From the NCBI RefSeq assembly GCF_035917975.1, contig NZ_CP109130.1, forward strand, positions 248,001-312,000: DNA of 64,000 nt. Direction: 5' to 3'. Positions 25,588 through 34,723 of this stretch are shown here, in pieces. The DNA comes from Streptosporangium sp. NBC_01756 (GTDB taxonomy: Bacteria; Actinomycetota; Actinomycetes; Streptosporangiales; Streptosporangiaceae). Position numbers and translations under genes: made by a program. The first letter of the stretch is position 1, and the number at the start of each line of letters is the position of its first letter. The notes beneath the pieces are model-generated. The model did not search any database. It had not been told where the DNA came from and was given only the letters and a program-made list of their open reading frames with translations.

Positions 25588-25989
25588 TCAGAGACCGATG
25601 ATCTGTACGCGGCCATCGCACAACCTGGCCATGTCGTCGACGTCCGAGGTCATTATCGCCACTGGACCAGTCTGGCGCAGTGCGACCTCCGCGAGGGTCG
25701 CGTCGATCGCGTACTTGTGGCCGTGCAGGCCCGTGGCTCTGAGCAGTTCCGCCGATGCTTCAGCCGCCTCCTCGGTCACCGGTTCGACCTTGACCCGAGA
25801 CAACGTCCAGCGCAGCCGGGGCATGTTCACTCTCGCATGGCTCACTTCGACGATGGTGTTGGCGCTGACGACGAGATCGGCCGCCGTTTCGTGGAACACC
25901 TGCAACATGGCGAGAAACGTACGATCTTGGGCAACCCAGGCGGACAGGCCCTGAGAGTCCAGGACGACGGTCTCGAAACGCTCGGTCAC
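25588..25989 (-). CDS. PIN-domain toxin (VapC-like)
   Basis: A 133-residue PIN-fold nuclease. The acidic metal-binding residues appear in order: Asp in VVLDSQGLSAW, Glu in NTIVEVSHARV, Asp in YAIDATLAEVAL and the pair in TSDVDDMARL. VapC toxins cut tRNA or rRNA. The GTG start overlaps the stop of the antitoxin gene as GTGA, the usual coupling of toxin to antitoxin. The RNA target is unknown. Confidence 0.85.
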   Translation of the reverse strand: MTERFETVVLDSQGLSAWVAQDRTFLAMLQVFHETAADLVVSANTIVEVSHARVNMPRLRWTLSRVKVEPVTEEAAEASAELLRATGLHGHKYAIDATLAEVALRQTGPVAIMTSDVDDMARLCDGRVQIIGL

Positions 25990-26234
25990 GCGACGCCCGT
26001 CTGCCTGGTGGAGCCGGTGGCACCAAAGATCTTGGACCGGGCCTCGGACAACTCCTCCCCGGTGAAGGCCCCGTGGTCCTCCTGGTGGCGCCGGAGATCC
26101 TCACCAAGCAGCTGATGCCGGATCTGACGGGCCACCGCCTCGGCGACATAGCCGGAGATGTTGTCTGTCAGCTTCCTGAGTTCGGTCACCTGCTCGGTGG
26201 GGAGAGTGACCGTGATACGCGTGGTGGCGGACAT
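25986..26234 (-). CDS. Ribbon-helix-helix antitoxin (VapB/CopG-like)
   Basis: An 82-residue protein. Residues 3-45 have a ribbon-helix-helix pattern (TTRITVTLPTEQVTELRKLT); the C-terminal tail (EDHGAFTGEELSEARSKIF) would wrap the toxin. It precedes the PIN toxin and overlaps it by 4 bp. A 16-bp palindrome (26242-26257) just upstream of its ATG is a likely autoregulatory operator. Confidence 0.82.
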   Translation of the reverse strand: MSATTRITVTLPTEQVTELRKLTDNISGYVAEAVARQIRHQLLGEDLRRHQEDHGAFTGEELSEARSKIFGATGSTRQTGVA

Positions 26235-26241
26235 GAGACGA

Positions 26242-26257
26242 GCATACGGCGGTATGC
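26242..26257. promoter_or_regulatory. Palindrome upstream of the antitoxin, candidate operator
   Basis: GCATAC-GGCG-GTATGC: perfect 6-bp arms with a 4-bp centre, 7 bp from the antitoxin ATG. Toxin-antitoxin complexes usually repress at such sites. Confidence 0.55.
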
Positions 26258-26344
26258 GCCATCTGGCGGTTGATTGACCTCAACAGGTGACTCAGGCGGC
26301 GGCGAAAAGTCGCCCGTCGTCCGCAACCGGTGGATCGAGACGTC

Positions 26345-27559
26345 TCAGCACAGTCTCAGCGCCGCGGCGGCGACGGCGTGCCGCAGGTCGCGGATGCCCG
26401 CCCGGCCGCGGAGCGGGTGGACGTTGTTGGTCAGCAGGACGACCGTCAGCGCCCGGCCGGGATCGACGACGAGCGAGGTGCCGGTGAAGCCGGAGTGGCC
26501 GTAGGCGGAGGTCAGCGGCCCCACGATGGCCGGGTCGCCGATCCTCACCCCCAGCCCCTGCCGGAAGGCCGCACCTGTGACGCCCTGGTCGCGGGTCATC
26601 TCCGCCACGGTGTCCGGACGCAGGATGGGCCCGCCTCCGGTGCGCAGCGCCTCGGCGAAACGCAGCACCTCGTCGGCCGTGGAGAAGATTCCGGCGTGCC
26701 CGGCGACCCCGCCCAGACCGTGGGCGGTCTCGTCGTGGACCTCGCCCCGCACGCATCCGGGGCCCGCGCGTTCGGGTTTGTCCTCGGTGGCGGCGATCCG
26801 GGACCGCAGCGACGGCGCGGGCCGGTATCCGGTGTCGGTCAGGCCGAGCGGCCCGGTGACCCGGGCGCGGAGCAACTCGTCCAGGGGGGCTTCCCCGGCG
26901 ATCTCCGCCACCCTGCCGGCGGTGATCATGCCGACGTCGGAGTAGACGTGGCGCTCACCGAACGGGTGCAGCGGCGGTGTCGAGAGGATCCGCTCCAGTC
27001 GGGCGGCGAACACCTCGGGCCCGTCTCCGAGGAGTTCCTCGTGGGCGCGGCGGCCGGACGGCAGGCCCGCCGCGTGGGTGAGCAGATGCCGCAGGGTGAC
27101 CCCGGTGGGAGCGCCGGACAGCCAGGTCGCGACGGGGGCGTCCAGGCCAAGGCGGCCCTCTTCGACGAGCGACAGGATGACGGCCGTCGTGTAGAGCTTG
27201 GTGAGCGAGGCGAGGTCGAAGATCGAGTCTCGGTGGACGGCCGGCCGGTCGGCCAGGAGCGCCTCGGCGGCGTCCACGTACCGGACGAGTTCTCCGTGCG
27301 CCGCGGCGGCGACCGTGACACCGTCCACGGCGACCACGGCGACCGCCGCCGAGCACACCCGCGGCACGGCGTCCGCGAGAAGTGCGGCGAGCGCGGCGGA
27401 ACCGTCGGATGCGACGCGCCCGCCCGCGCCTTCGGACGTACCGTGCCCGGCCGTCCCCTCCGACGCGACGCGCCCGCCTGCGCCGCCCGGTGGTCCGGCG
27501 GACCTGTCCTCCAGGCCCGGCTCGCCATGCCTGACGCGTCCTCCGCCGCGGTCAGGCAC
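26345..27559 (-). CDS. Beta-lactamase-fold hydrolase, AmiE (YbbE)-like muropeptide amidase candidate
   Basis: A 404-residue serine hydrolase of the class C beta-lactamase/penicillin-binding fold. The SxxK motif is SLTK in FDLASLTKLYTT, the second motif is YSD in HVYSDVGM, and the third is HSG in YGHSGFTGTS. In B. subtilis the same family member AmiE (YbbE), encoded next to nagZ, murQ and namZ, removes the peptide from MurNAc. The gene here starts 8 bp inside the 3' end of murQ (GTG at 27559), so they are translationally coupled. No signal peptide is visible; the first 75 residues are Gly/Ala-rich filler. An esterase or D,D-carboxypeptidase cannot be excluded. Confidence 0.78.
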   Translation of the reverse strand: MPDRGGGRVRHGEPGLEDRSAGPPGGAGGRVASEGTAGHGTSEGAGGRVASDGSAALAALLADAVPRVCSAAVAVVAVDGVTVAAAAHGELVRYVDAAEALLADRPAVHRDSIFDLASLTKLYTTAVILSLVEEGRLGLDAPVATWLSGAPTGVTLRHLLTHAAGLPSGRRAHEELLGDGPEVFAARLERILSTPPLHPFGERHVYSDVGMITAGRVAEIAGEAPLDELLRARVTGPLGLTDTGYRPAPSLRSRIAATEDKPERAGPGCVRGEVHDETAHGLGGVAGHAGIFSTADEVLRFAEALRTGGGPILRPDTVAEMTRDQGVTGAAFRQGLGVRIGDPAIVGPLTSAYGHSGFTGTSLVVDPGRALTVVLLTNNVHPLRGRAGIRDLRHAVAAAALRLC

Positions 27560-28469
27560 CCTGAGCCTCTTCCGCGGCGAGCGCGGACTCCAGCCGGTCG
27601 CCGTGCTCCCGGAGCAGGACTCGGGCGTCATCCGGGTCGAGGCCGCGCTCGATCATCAGCACCGCGACCTTCACGTGCCACCCGGCCGCCTCCAGCGCGG
27701 GCCGGGCGATGGAGAGGTCCGCGCCGGTGATGTCGCCGACCATCCGGGTGGCCCGGTCGGCGAGCTTGGAATTCGCCGCCGACATCTCGATCATCGTGTT
27801 GCCGTAGGTCCGGCCCAGCCTGACCATCGCGATCGTGGAGATCATGTTCAGGACCAGTTTCTGCGCGGTCCCCGCCTTGAGCCTGGTCGATCCGGTCACC
27901 ACCTCCGGGCCGACGATCACCTCGAGCGGGTGCAGTGCCGCGGCGGAGAGCGGAGCCCCGGCGTTGCACGACAGCGCCACGGTGAGGGCGTCGCGGCGGC
28001 CCGCCTCGCCGAGCGCGCCGAGCACGAACGGCGCCCGGCCGCTGGCGGAGACACCGACCACCGAGTCGAGCGCGCCCACCTGCCGGTCGGCGATCGCCTG
28101 CGCCCCGGCGGCGTCGTCGTCCTCCGCGCCCTCGACCGAGCGGGTGAGCGCGGGCACGCCGCCCGCGATGATGCCCTGCACCAGCTCGGGGTCGGTACCG
28201 AAGGTCGGCGGACACTCGGAGGCGTCCAGTACGGCCAGCCGGCCCGACGTCCCCGCGCCCACGTAGAACAGCCGCCCTCCGGCCCGCATCCGGGCGACGA
28301 TCGCGTCGACCGCGGCCGAGATCGCCGGTATGGCCGCGGCTATCGCCGAGGGCACGGTGGCGTCGGCCGCGTTCATCAGCCGGGCTACCTGCTCGGTCGG
28401 GAGCCGGTCGATCTGACCGTAGCGCGGATCACTCTGCTCGGTGGACAGCTCGGCCAATGGATCAATCAT
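27552..28469 (-). CDS. murQ: N-acetylmuramic acid 6-phosphate etherase MurQ
   Basis: A 305-residue SIS-domain enzyme that removes D-lactate from MurNAc-6-phosphate, giving GlcNAc-6-phosphate. Signature segments are FYVGAGTSGRLAVLDASECP (with Glu85), VEGAEDD (residues 112-118), GVSASGRAPFVLGAL and VVTGSTRLKAGTAQKLVLN. Length is normal. It is the first gene of the leftward murQ-amiE-like operon and divergent from namZ. A dedicated MurNAc kinase to supply its substrate is not encoded in the window. Confidence 0.95.
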   Translation of the reverse strand: MIDPLAELSTEQSDPRYGQIDRLPTEQVARLMNAADATVPSAIAAAIPAISAAVDAIVARMRAGGRLFYVGAGTSGRLAVLDASECPPTFGTDPELVQGIIAGGVPALTRSVEGAEDDDAAGAQAIADRQVGALDSVVGVSASGRAPFVLGALGEAGRRDALTVALSCNAGAPLSAAALHPLEVIVGPEVVTGSTRLKAGTAQKLVLNMISTIAMVRLGRTYGNTMIEMSAANSKLADRATRMVGDITGADLSIARPALEAAGWHVKVAVLMIERGLDPDDARVLLREHGDRLESALAAEEAQGA

Positions 28470-28483
28470 GACGCCCCATGTCG

Positions 28484-28524
28484 CTAATTTTCACCAGAGT
28501 CTTCTATTTTGCAAATTATCTTCC
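28484..28524. promoter_or_regulatory. AT-rich divergent promoter of murQ and namZ
   Basis: The 67-bp intergenic region holds two T-rich tracts: TAATTTTC at about 28485-28492 and AAATTATCTTCC at 28513-28524. The second resembles sequences upstream of nagZ (5772) and the Opp operon (36650), making it a candidate MurR site. Confidence 0.45.
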
Positions 28525-28536
28525 AAGAATGGAGCC

Positions 28537-29682
28537 ATGTCACTCATGCACACCGGAATCGAACGACTTGTCAGTGACCCCGGTCTCCTCACCGGGAACC
28601 GGATAGGCCTCGTCACCAATCCCACCGGCCTCCTTCCCGACCTCACGCCGGGCGCGTCCGCCCTGCTGGCGGCAGGAGTGCCGCTGACCGCGCTGTTCAG
28701 CCCCGAGCACGGGGTGCGCGGCGCGGTCCAGGACGGACACGGCGAGCAGACCGGCACCGACCCCGCCACCGCCCTGCCGGTCTTCGACACCTACACCAGG
28801 GACGGCGCGGCCCTGGACGAGCTGGTGGAGTCGTCCAAGGTCGACACCCTCGTCTTCGACATCGCCGACATCGGCACGCGGTTCTACACCTACGTCTGGA
28901 CGATGTACGACCTCATGGCGTCGGCCGCCAGGCTCGGGGTGCGCTTCGCCGTACTGGACCGGCCCAACCCTCTCGGCGGATCCGTCGCCGAGGGCCCGGT
29001 GCTCGACGCGGCGTACGCCAGCTTCGTGGGACGGGCCGCCATCCCGGTGCGGCACGGGCTCACCGCGGGCGAGCTGGCACTGCACGTCAATCGGTCCCTC
29101 GGCGCCGAGCTGCAGGTGATCACCGCCGAGGGCTGGCGGCGCGACATGCCGTTCGCGGACACCGGCCTGCCCTGGGTGATGCCCTCGGTGAACATGCCGA
29201 CTCCGGACACCGCCCTGGTCTATCCGGGCACCGGCCTGTTCGAGGGCACCAACCTGTCGGAGGGCCGCGGCACGACCCGCCCCTTCGAGCTGATCGGCGC
29301 CCCCTACCTCGACGAGCGGTTCGCCGCCGGGCTGAACGCCCTGGACCTGCCGGGTGTTCGGTTCCGGGACACGTGGTTCACGCCGACCTTCCGCAAGCAC
29401 GCGGGGGTGACCGTGCGGGGCGTGCAGCTCCACGTGCACGACCCGGAGGCGTTCCGGCCGGTGCTGACCGGGGTGTCGATGATCCACCTGGCGCGCTCGC
29501 TCCACCCGGGAGAGTTCGACTGGTACCGCAACGAGGACACCGGGCGTCACACCGTGGACCTGCTGTGGGGCTCGGACACGCTGCGCCGCGCCCTGGACGC
29601 GGGAGACGACCCGCGCGAGCTGTGCCCGCCCCCCTGTCACCCGGAGGTCTGGACGGGTGGCGAGCCGCTGCTCTACCCCTGA
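28537..29682 (+). CDS. namZ: Exo-beta-N-acetylmuramidase NamZ (DUF1343, GH171)
   Basis: A 381-residue DUF1343 protein. Family landmarks are RIGLVTNPTGLLPDL, LFSPEHGVRGAV, LVFDIADIGTRFYTYVWTM, VLDRPNPLGG and LFEGTNLSEGRGTTRPFE. NamZ cuts terminal MurNAc from peptidoglycan fragments and works together with NagZ and an amidase in Bacillus. No signal peptide is present, in contrast to the secreted Bacillus enzyme. The ATG at 28537 is used; a second ATG 9 bp later is better spaced from GGAG (28531-28534). It is divergent from murQ and converges with the acetyltransferase. Confidence 0.9.
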   Translation: MSLMHTGIERLVSDPGLLTGNRIGLVTNPTGLLPDLTPGASALLAAGVPLTALFSPEHGVRGAVQDGHGEQTGTDPATALPVFDTYTRDGAALDELVESSKVDTLVFDIADIGTRFYTYVWTMYDLMASAARLGVRFAVLDRPNPLGGSVAEGPVLDAAYASFVGRAAIPVRHGLTAGELALHVNRSLGAELQVITAEGWRRDMPFADTGLPWVMPSVNMPTPDTALVYPGTGLFEGTNLSEGRGTTRPFELIGAPYLDERFAAGLNALDLPGVRFRDTWFTPTFRKHAGVTVRGVQLHVHDPEAFRPVLTGVSMIHLARSLHPGEFDWYRNEDTGRHTVDLLWGSDTLRRALDAGDDPRELCPPPCHPEVWTGGEPLLYP

Positions 29683-29692
29683 CATCCGGTGG

Positions 29693-30565
29693 TCACCGCA
29701 GGCCACGGCGGTACAGCCAGAAGACCCGCTCGGCGCGCGCGCCGACCGCCCGGGAGTAGAAGCGGAGCGGTCCCACCCAGCCGATCTGCGCGCTCGCCTG
29801 GCCGGCGGCCCGCTGCTCGGCCAGACAGCGGCGCAGCAGCACCCGGCCGACGCCCAGTCCGCGCGCGGCCGGGGCGGTGCCCATCGGACCGAACCAGGCC
29901 GGTCTGGCACCCCACGCGGCGAAGCCGAGGATCTCCCCGTCCCGGACGGCGTAGTGGCAGCCGTCCGCCTGCTCGGCCTCCCACGCCCAGCTGTCGTTCC
30001 AGTGCTCCCGGATGAAGGCGAGCAGTGCGGCGCGGTCGCGCGGACCGGCCGCGTGGACGCCGACGCCGGCCTCCGCCAGCCGCGCGACGTCGGCGTCGGT
30101 GGACAGGTCCACGTCGGCGGAGAGGTCGGCAGTCATGTTCCACGCCACGTTGTAGCGCTCGTAGCCGAGGCTCTCGGCCAGGGCGGCCGCCGGGGTGTAG
30201 CGCACGTCGATGCCCGGCCAGGCGTAGCAGGGCGGGTTGCCGGCCAGGCGCGCCTCGGCCGCCCCCTCGGCCCGCAGCCAGTCCTCGGCCGCGGCGACCA
30301 GCGCGCGGCCCCGCCCGGTGTCCTGCGCCCGGGGGTGCACGGCGAGCAGGTCGATGTGCCCGACGGACGGGTCGCGGCGCGACATCGAGGCGAACACGCA
30401 GCCGGTGAGATCGCCGGTGACCAGAACGTTCCAGCGGCGCTCCGGTGGCGCGGAGAGCCTGGCCACCAGGGCCGGCGCGTCCGGCGCGTCGAAGGTGAGC
30501 GCGGCCGAGGCGATCTCGGCGAGCGCCGCCGTGTCGGCCGCGGTGGCCTGGCGGATCTCCACCAT
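29693..30565 (-). CDS. Two-domain GNAT N-acetyltransferase
   Basis: A 290-residue protein with two tandem GNAT folds: residues 1-140 (VEIRQATAADTAALAEIA, then HPRAQDTGRGRALVAAAEDW as acetyl-CoA loop) and 150-285 (TAPAARGLGVGRVLLRRCLA). The ATG at 30565 is preceded by GGGGGAG; a start at 30649 overlapping the ATPase stop as ATGA would add 28 low-complexity residues, so coupling to the transporter operon holds either way. The substrate is unknown. In this operon an amino-sugar or amino-acid amine is plausible (inference). Confidence 0.75.
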   Translation of the reverse strand: MVEIRQATAADTAALAEIASAALTFDAPDAPALVARLSAPPERRWNVLVTGDLTGCVFASMSRRDPSVGHIDLLAVHPRAQDTGRGRALVAAAEDWLRAEGAAEARLAGNPPCYAWPGIDVRYTPAAALAESLGYERYNVAWNMTADLSADVDLSTDADVARLAEAGVGVHAAGPRDRAALLAFIREHWNDSWAWEAEQADGCHYAVRDGEILGFAAWGARPAWFGPMGTAPAARGLGVGRVLLRRCLAEQRAAGQASAQIGWVGPLRFYSRAVGARAERVFWLYRRGLR

Positions 30566-30645
30566 GGGCGCTCCCCCGTCCTCTCCTCTTCCCTTCGCGT
30601 TTCGGACGTCCGGTGCGGCTGATCCGTCGCTCTGTCCCACGGGGC

Positions 30646-31656
30646 TCATCCTCGGCTGATCGGCGTGGCGATGACGTTGCGGCGCTCGGGATGGAAGCAG
30701 GCGTGCTCCTGGGGGGTGTCGGCCGCGTGGCCGAGCACCGGCGCCTCCGACTCGCAGCGTTCCGTGCGGAACGGGCAGCGCCGCGCGAACAGGCAGCCCG
30801 CGTCGTGGTGGCTCTCGTCCAGCGCCTCGGTCGGCACCACCGGCTGCTCGCCCGGGCGTTCCAGGCCGTGCAGCACGGGGATGGCCGACAGCAGCGACTG
30901 TGTGTAGGGGTGGACGGGATTGGAGATGATCGTCTCCACGTGGCCCCGTTCGACGACCTGTCCCCGGTAGATGACGTAGAGCTCGCCGTCGTCACCGATG
31001 TAGCGCGCGGTCGCCACGTCGTGGGTGATGAACAGCACGCTCACCCCGAGCCGCTCGCGCAGGTCCTTCAGCAGCGCCAGGATGCCCAGCCGGAGCGAAA
31101 CGTCGATCATGGAGACGGCCTCGTCGGCGACGAGCATCTCGGGGTCCACGGTGAGCGCGCGGGCGATCACCACGCGCTGGCGCATCCCGCCGGAGAGCTG
31201 GTGGGGATAGCGCGGCAGCACGTAGTCGGGGTCGAGGCCCACCAGGGCGAGCAGTTCGTGGGCCCGCTCGTCCACCCAGGACCGCGGGCGGCCGGTCTGA
31301 CGGGCCCGCAGGGTCAGCGGCGCGTCCAGCGTCTGGTGGACCGTGCGCGTCGGGTTGAGCGCCGAGTACGGGTCCTGGTGGATGAGCTGGATCCGGCGGA
31401 AGTACGGCTGCCGCCGACGGGGCGTGAGCGACGACATGGGGGTGCCGTCGATGGTGATCTCGCCGGAATCATGGGACTCCAGCCCGGCGATGATCCGCCC
31501 CAGCGTGGTCTTGCCGCAGCCGGACTCGCCGATGAACGACGCCGCCCCGCCCTTCTCGATGGCGAAGTCGACGCCGCGCAGCGCCTTCACCTCCCGGCCG
31601 GCGAGCACGCTGCCCCGCTGCCTGAAGGTCTTCGTGATGTCCTTACCCGTGATCAC
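30646..31656 (-). CDS. Oligopeptide-type ABC transporter ATPase (OppF-like)
   Basis: A 336-residue ATPase: Walker A GESGCGKTT, Q-loop HQDPYSALNP, signature LSGGMRQR, Walker B MLVADEAVSMID, switch ITHD, and the C-terminal Opp-type extension with a cysteine cluster (CLFARRCPFRTERC) that binds an iron-sulfur cluster in homologues. The Walker B region reads DEAVSMID rather than DEPTSALD, a mild deviation. Its GTG start overlaps the upstream ATPase stop as GTGA. It works with the second ATPase, two permeases and the binding protein of this operon. Confidence 0.88.
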   Translation of the reverse strand: MITGKDITKTFRQRGSVLAGREVKALRGVDFAIEKGGAASFIGESGCGKTTLGRIIAGLESHDSGEITIDGTPMSSLTPRRRQPYFRRIQLIHQDPYSALNPTRTVHQTLDAPLTLRARQTGRPRSWVDERAHELLALVGLDPDYVLPRYPHQLSGGMRQRVVIARALTVDPEMLVADEAVSMIDVSLRLGILALLKDLRERLGVSVLFITHDVATARYIGDDGELYVIYRGQVVERGHVETIISNPVHPYTQSLLSAIPVLHGLERPGEQPVVPTEALDESHHDAGCLFARRCPFRTERCESEAPVLGHAADTPQEHACFHPERRNVIATPISRG

Positions 31657-32807
31657 GGCTGCTCCCCCCGTACGTCATGTACCCCGGCCGGTCCCCGTGC
31701 TCCCACGGTCTCCTGCGCTTCCCCGGCCGCCTGCGGCGCACCGGCGGGGTCCTCCCGCGTTCCGGCACCGGGCTCCGGCGCCGCGGCGGGAGCGTTCCCG
31801 CCCCGGTCCGCGGCCTCGACCGCGTGGCAGGCCACGATCGACGTCCCGCGGATGACGACCGGCGGTTCCACCGTCTCGCAGACGTCCATGCGCAGGACGC
31901 AGCGGTCCCTGAACACGCATCCCTGGGCCGGGATCGTGCCCAGCGTCGGCGGGCGGCCGGGCAGCGCGCTGGCCTCGTCGATATCGCCCACCAGGCGCGG
32001 GATGGCCCGGATCAGGCCCTGGGTGTAGGGGTGGCGGGGCGTGCCCAGCACGTCCATGGTGGGGCCCTGCTCGACCACCTGCCCGCCGTACATGACGGCC
32101 AGCCGGTCGGCGACCTCGGCCACCACCCCGAGGTCGTGGGTGATGATCATTGTGGTGAGCCCGCGTTCGGCGTGGACCTCGCGGACGATCCGCAGGATGT
32201 TCGCCTGTGTGATCATGTCGAGCGCGGTCGTGGGCTCGTCCAGCACCACCAGGTGGGCGTTGAGCACCAGGGCCAGCATGATGCCGACCCGCTGGCGCAT
32301 CCCGCCCGACAGCTCGTGCTGGTGGGAGTCGAGCACACGCGCGCCGTCCAGGCCCATCCGGCCGAGGAGCTCTCTGGCGTCCTTGACGAGCCCGCGCAGG
32401 TCGTCCACCCCGTGCGAGCGACCCAGGTCGAGCAGTTGCTTGCCGACCGTCTTCAGCGGGTTGAGCGAGTTCTGCGCGGCCTGGAAGACGTAACCGATGT
32501 GCCGTCCCCTCGCCTTGCGCAGATCCTCGCCCCGCAGCCGCACGACGTCGCCGAGACCGTCGATCTCCACGCTGCCCGCGCTGATCCTGCCGGGCGGCTG
32601 GACGGCGTTGAGCAGTGACAGCGCCAGCGTGGACTTGCCGGAGCCGGACTCGCCGACCACGCCGGTGATGGTCCCGGGCGGCAGCTCCAGGTCGATCCCG
32701 CGGATCGCGGGCAGTTCTCCGGCCTGTGTCCGGTAGACGACGGTCAGGCCGCTGACGCGCACCCCCGGCGTCTTCTTGCCGGGGTTCTTCTCAGGGGTCG
32801 CAGACAC
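31653..32807 (-). CDS. Oligopeptide-type ABC transporter ATPase (OppD-like)
   Basis: A 384-residue ATPase with Walker A GESGSGKST, FQAAQNSLNP at the Q-loop, signature LSGGMRQR, Walker B LVVLDEPTTALD and IITHD. The Opp-type cysteine motif CVFRDRCVLRMDVC is present. About 60 Ala/Gly/Pro-rich residues extend the C-terminus beyond the usual end. The GTG start lies 3 bp after the permease stop. Confidence 0.88.
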   Translation of the reverse strand: MSATPEKNPGKKTPGVRVSGLTVVYRTQAGELPAIRGIDLELPPGTITGVVGESGSGKSTLALSLLNAVQPPGRISAGSVEIDGLGDVVRLRGEDLRKARGRHIGYVFQAAQNSLNPLKTVGKQLLDLGRSHGVDDLRGLVKDARELLGRMGLDGARVLDSHQHELSGGMRQRVGIMLALVLNAHLVVLDEPTTALDMITQANILRIVREVHAERGLTTMIITHDLGVVAEVADRLAVMYGGQVVEQGPTMDVLGTPRHPYTQGLIRAIPRLVGDIDEASALPGRPPTLGTIPAQGCVFRDRCVLRMDVCETVEPPVVIRGTSIVACHAVEAADRGGNAPAAAPEPGAGTREDPAGAPQAAGEAQETVGARGPAGVHDVRGEQP

Positions 32808-32810
32808 CCG

Positions 32811-33713
32811 TCACTCCTCACGCAGGCGGGGGTTGAAGATCTCGTCCATCGCGTCGACGGCGAGCACGATGCCCAGGGTGAGCAGCAGGATCGCCAGCAG
32901 CGGCGCGGCGAGGTACGGCAGCGCGGCGGGCGACGACATCGCTCCTCCCCCGAACACGGCGAGGTTGAGCATCACGCCCCAGTTGTTGGCCTCGAACGGC
33001 AGGACACCCAGGAAGAACAGGCCCACCTGCGCGTAGACCGCACCGGTGACGGCGATGAGCATGTTCATCGCGATGAAGGGGGCCATGCTGGGCAGCAGTT
33101 CCCTGCCGATGATGTGCGTGGTGGACAGCCCCAGTCCCCGGGCGGCCTCGATGAAGCCGCGCTCGCGCAGCGACAGGGTCTGGGAGCGTACGGCCCGCGC
33201 CACGCCGCCCCAGCCCAGCAGGCCGAGCACCAGGCCCATCTCGATCGCGCTGCCGAACTTCCAGATGGTCGACAGCACCAGCAGCAGCGGCAGGCCGGGG
33301 ATGGTGAGCTTCATGTCGGTGATCCGCATGAGCACCGTGTCCCAGCGCCCGCGCCGGAACCCGGCGAACAGCCCGATCCCGGTGCCGAGCACGACCGTGA
33401 TGATCGCGGTGATCACCGCGCTCAGCAGCACGTAGCTCGAACCGGTGACGACCAGCGCCAGCACGTCGGTGCCCTCGAAGTCGGTGCCGAACAGATGCTC
33501 CCAGCTCGGTGCCGCGTAGAGGTTGGCGGTGTCGCGGGGCAGCGGATCGGGGTAGAACAGCGGCCCGAAGACGCCCATGAACGCGAACCCCAGGATGATG
33601 ACCATGCCGGCCATCCGGCTGGGCTTGCGCTTCAGCACCCGCCAGACGCCGTGCCAGAAGTTGCGCCGCATGGTGGTGCGGCCGTCGCCCATGGTGATCA
33701 CCGGCGCTGTCAT
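32811..33713 (-). CDS. Oligopeptide-type ABC transporter permease (OppC-like)
   Basis: A 300-residue permease with an N-terminal helix, the extracellular segment HLFGTDFEGTDVLALVVTGS, and five more helices. The EAA loop is IEAARGLGLSTTHIIGRELL. It overlaps the preceding permease by ATGA. Together with OppB-like it forms the transmembrane channel. Confidence 0.88.
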   Translation of the reverse strand: MTAPVITMGDGRTTMRRNFWHGVWRVLKRKPSRMAGMVIILGFAFMGVFGPLFYPDPLPRDTANLYAAPSWEHLFGTDFEGTDVLALVVTGSSYVLLSAVITAIITVVLGTGIGLFAGFRRGRWDTVLMRITDMKLTIPGLPLLLVLSTIWKFGSAIEMGLVLGLLGWGGVARAVRSQTLSLRERGFIEAARGLGLSTTHIIGRELLPSMAPFIAMNMLIAVTGAVYAQVGLFFLGVLPFEANNWGVMLNLAVFGGGAMSSPAALPYLAAPLLAILLLTLGIVLAVDAMDEIFNPRLREE

Positions 33714-34717
33714 GTGGTCCCCTCCCCGCTCCGCACCCGCGGGTCGATCACGGTGTAGAACAGGTCGGCCGCGATGTTCGCGATGATGATCGCCGCCGTG
33801 ATCAGCAGGAACGCCCCGCCCATCAGGGCGTAGTCACGGTTGGTGATGCTGTCGATGAGCATCAGCCCCAGACCGGGATAGTTGAAGATCCGCTCAATGA
33901 AGATCGCGCCGCCGAACAGCATGCCCAATGAGAGGGCCAGGATCGTGAACAGCGGCAGGATCGCGTTGCGCGCCACGTAGCGGAAGATGAACCCGCGTTT
34001 GAGTCCGCGCAACTCGGCGGCGAGGATGAAGTCGTCACCGAGGACGGTGACCACGCTTGACTTCATCGCCAGGATCCAGCCTCCGTAACCGGCGAGTGCG
34101 TAGGTTAGCACCGGCAGCATGGCGTGTTCGACGAGCGAGCCGATGTATCCGGCGTTGAAGCCCGGCTCGAACATGATGTCGGCCGTTCCTCCCTGGGGCA
34201 GGATCGGCCACAGGGTGGTGAAGACGGCGCCCAGCAGCAGCGCGAGCACGTACTGGGGAACGCCGTGCAGGAGCGATCCGGAGATCGCGAGGATGTCGCC
34301 GAGCTTCCCCGAGCGTCTGATGGCGGCGTAGACCCCCATGATGACGCCGATCAGGAAGCTCAGCAGGGTGCCCGCGAGCACCGGCAGGATGGTCCACTTG
34401 GCGGCCGAGAACAGCACGGTCGACACGCCCACGCCCGGCACGGTCAGCGACTGGCCCAGGTCGAGGCGGACCAGGCCGGACATGTAGTCGACGTACTGCT
34501 GCCACAGGCTGCCGGTGGGTGCGAAGCCGAACAGGACCTCGACGGCCCGCTGCGCAGCCTCGGGCGACATGCCCTGCTCGACCATTTTCTCGTATTTGGC
34601 CGCCATGGGGTCGCCGGGGACGCTTCTGATCACGAAGAAGCTGACCGTGGTGACAATCAAGATCATGACAAGCCCGCGGGCCAGGTGACCCGCGAGCCGT
34701 CGCGCGAACGCCGTCAT
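33710..34717 (-). CDS. Oligopeptide-type ABC transporter permease (OppB-like)
   Basis: A 335-residue permease beginning with the DppB/OppB signature (VSFFVIRSVPGDPMAAKYEK), six hydrophobic segments, and the EAA region AELRGLKRGFIFRYVARNAI. It starts 6 bp after the binding-protein stop and overlaps the next permease. FNYPGLGLMLIDSITNRDYA near the end is family-typical. Confidence 0.88.
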   Translation of the reverse strand: MTAFARRLAGHLARGLVMILIVTTVSFFVIRSVPGDPMAAKYEKMVEQGMSPEAAQRAVEVLFGFAPTGSLWQQYVDYMSGLVRLDLGQSLTVPGVGVSTVLFSAAKWTILPVLAGTLLSFLIGVIMGVYAAIRRSGKLGDILAISGSLLHGVPQYVLALLLGAVFTTLWPILPQGGTADIMFEPGFNAGYIGSLVEHAMLPVLTYALAGYGGWILAMKSSVVTVLGDDFILAAELRGLKRGFIFRYVARNAILPLFTILALSLGMLFGGAIFIERIFNYPGLGLMLIDSITNRDYALMGGAFLLITAAIIIANIAADLFYTVIDPRVRSGEGTT

Positions 34718-34723
34718 GTACTA

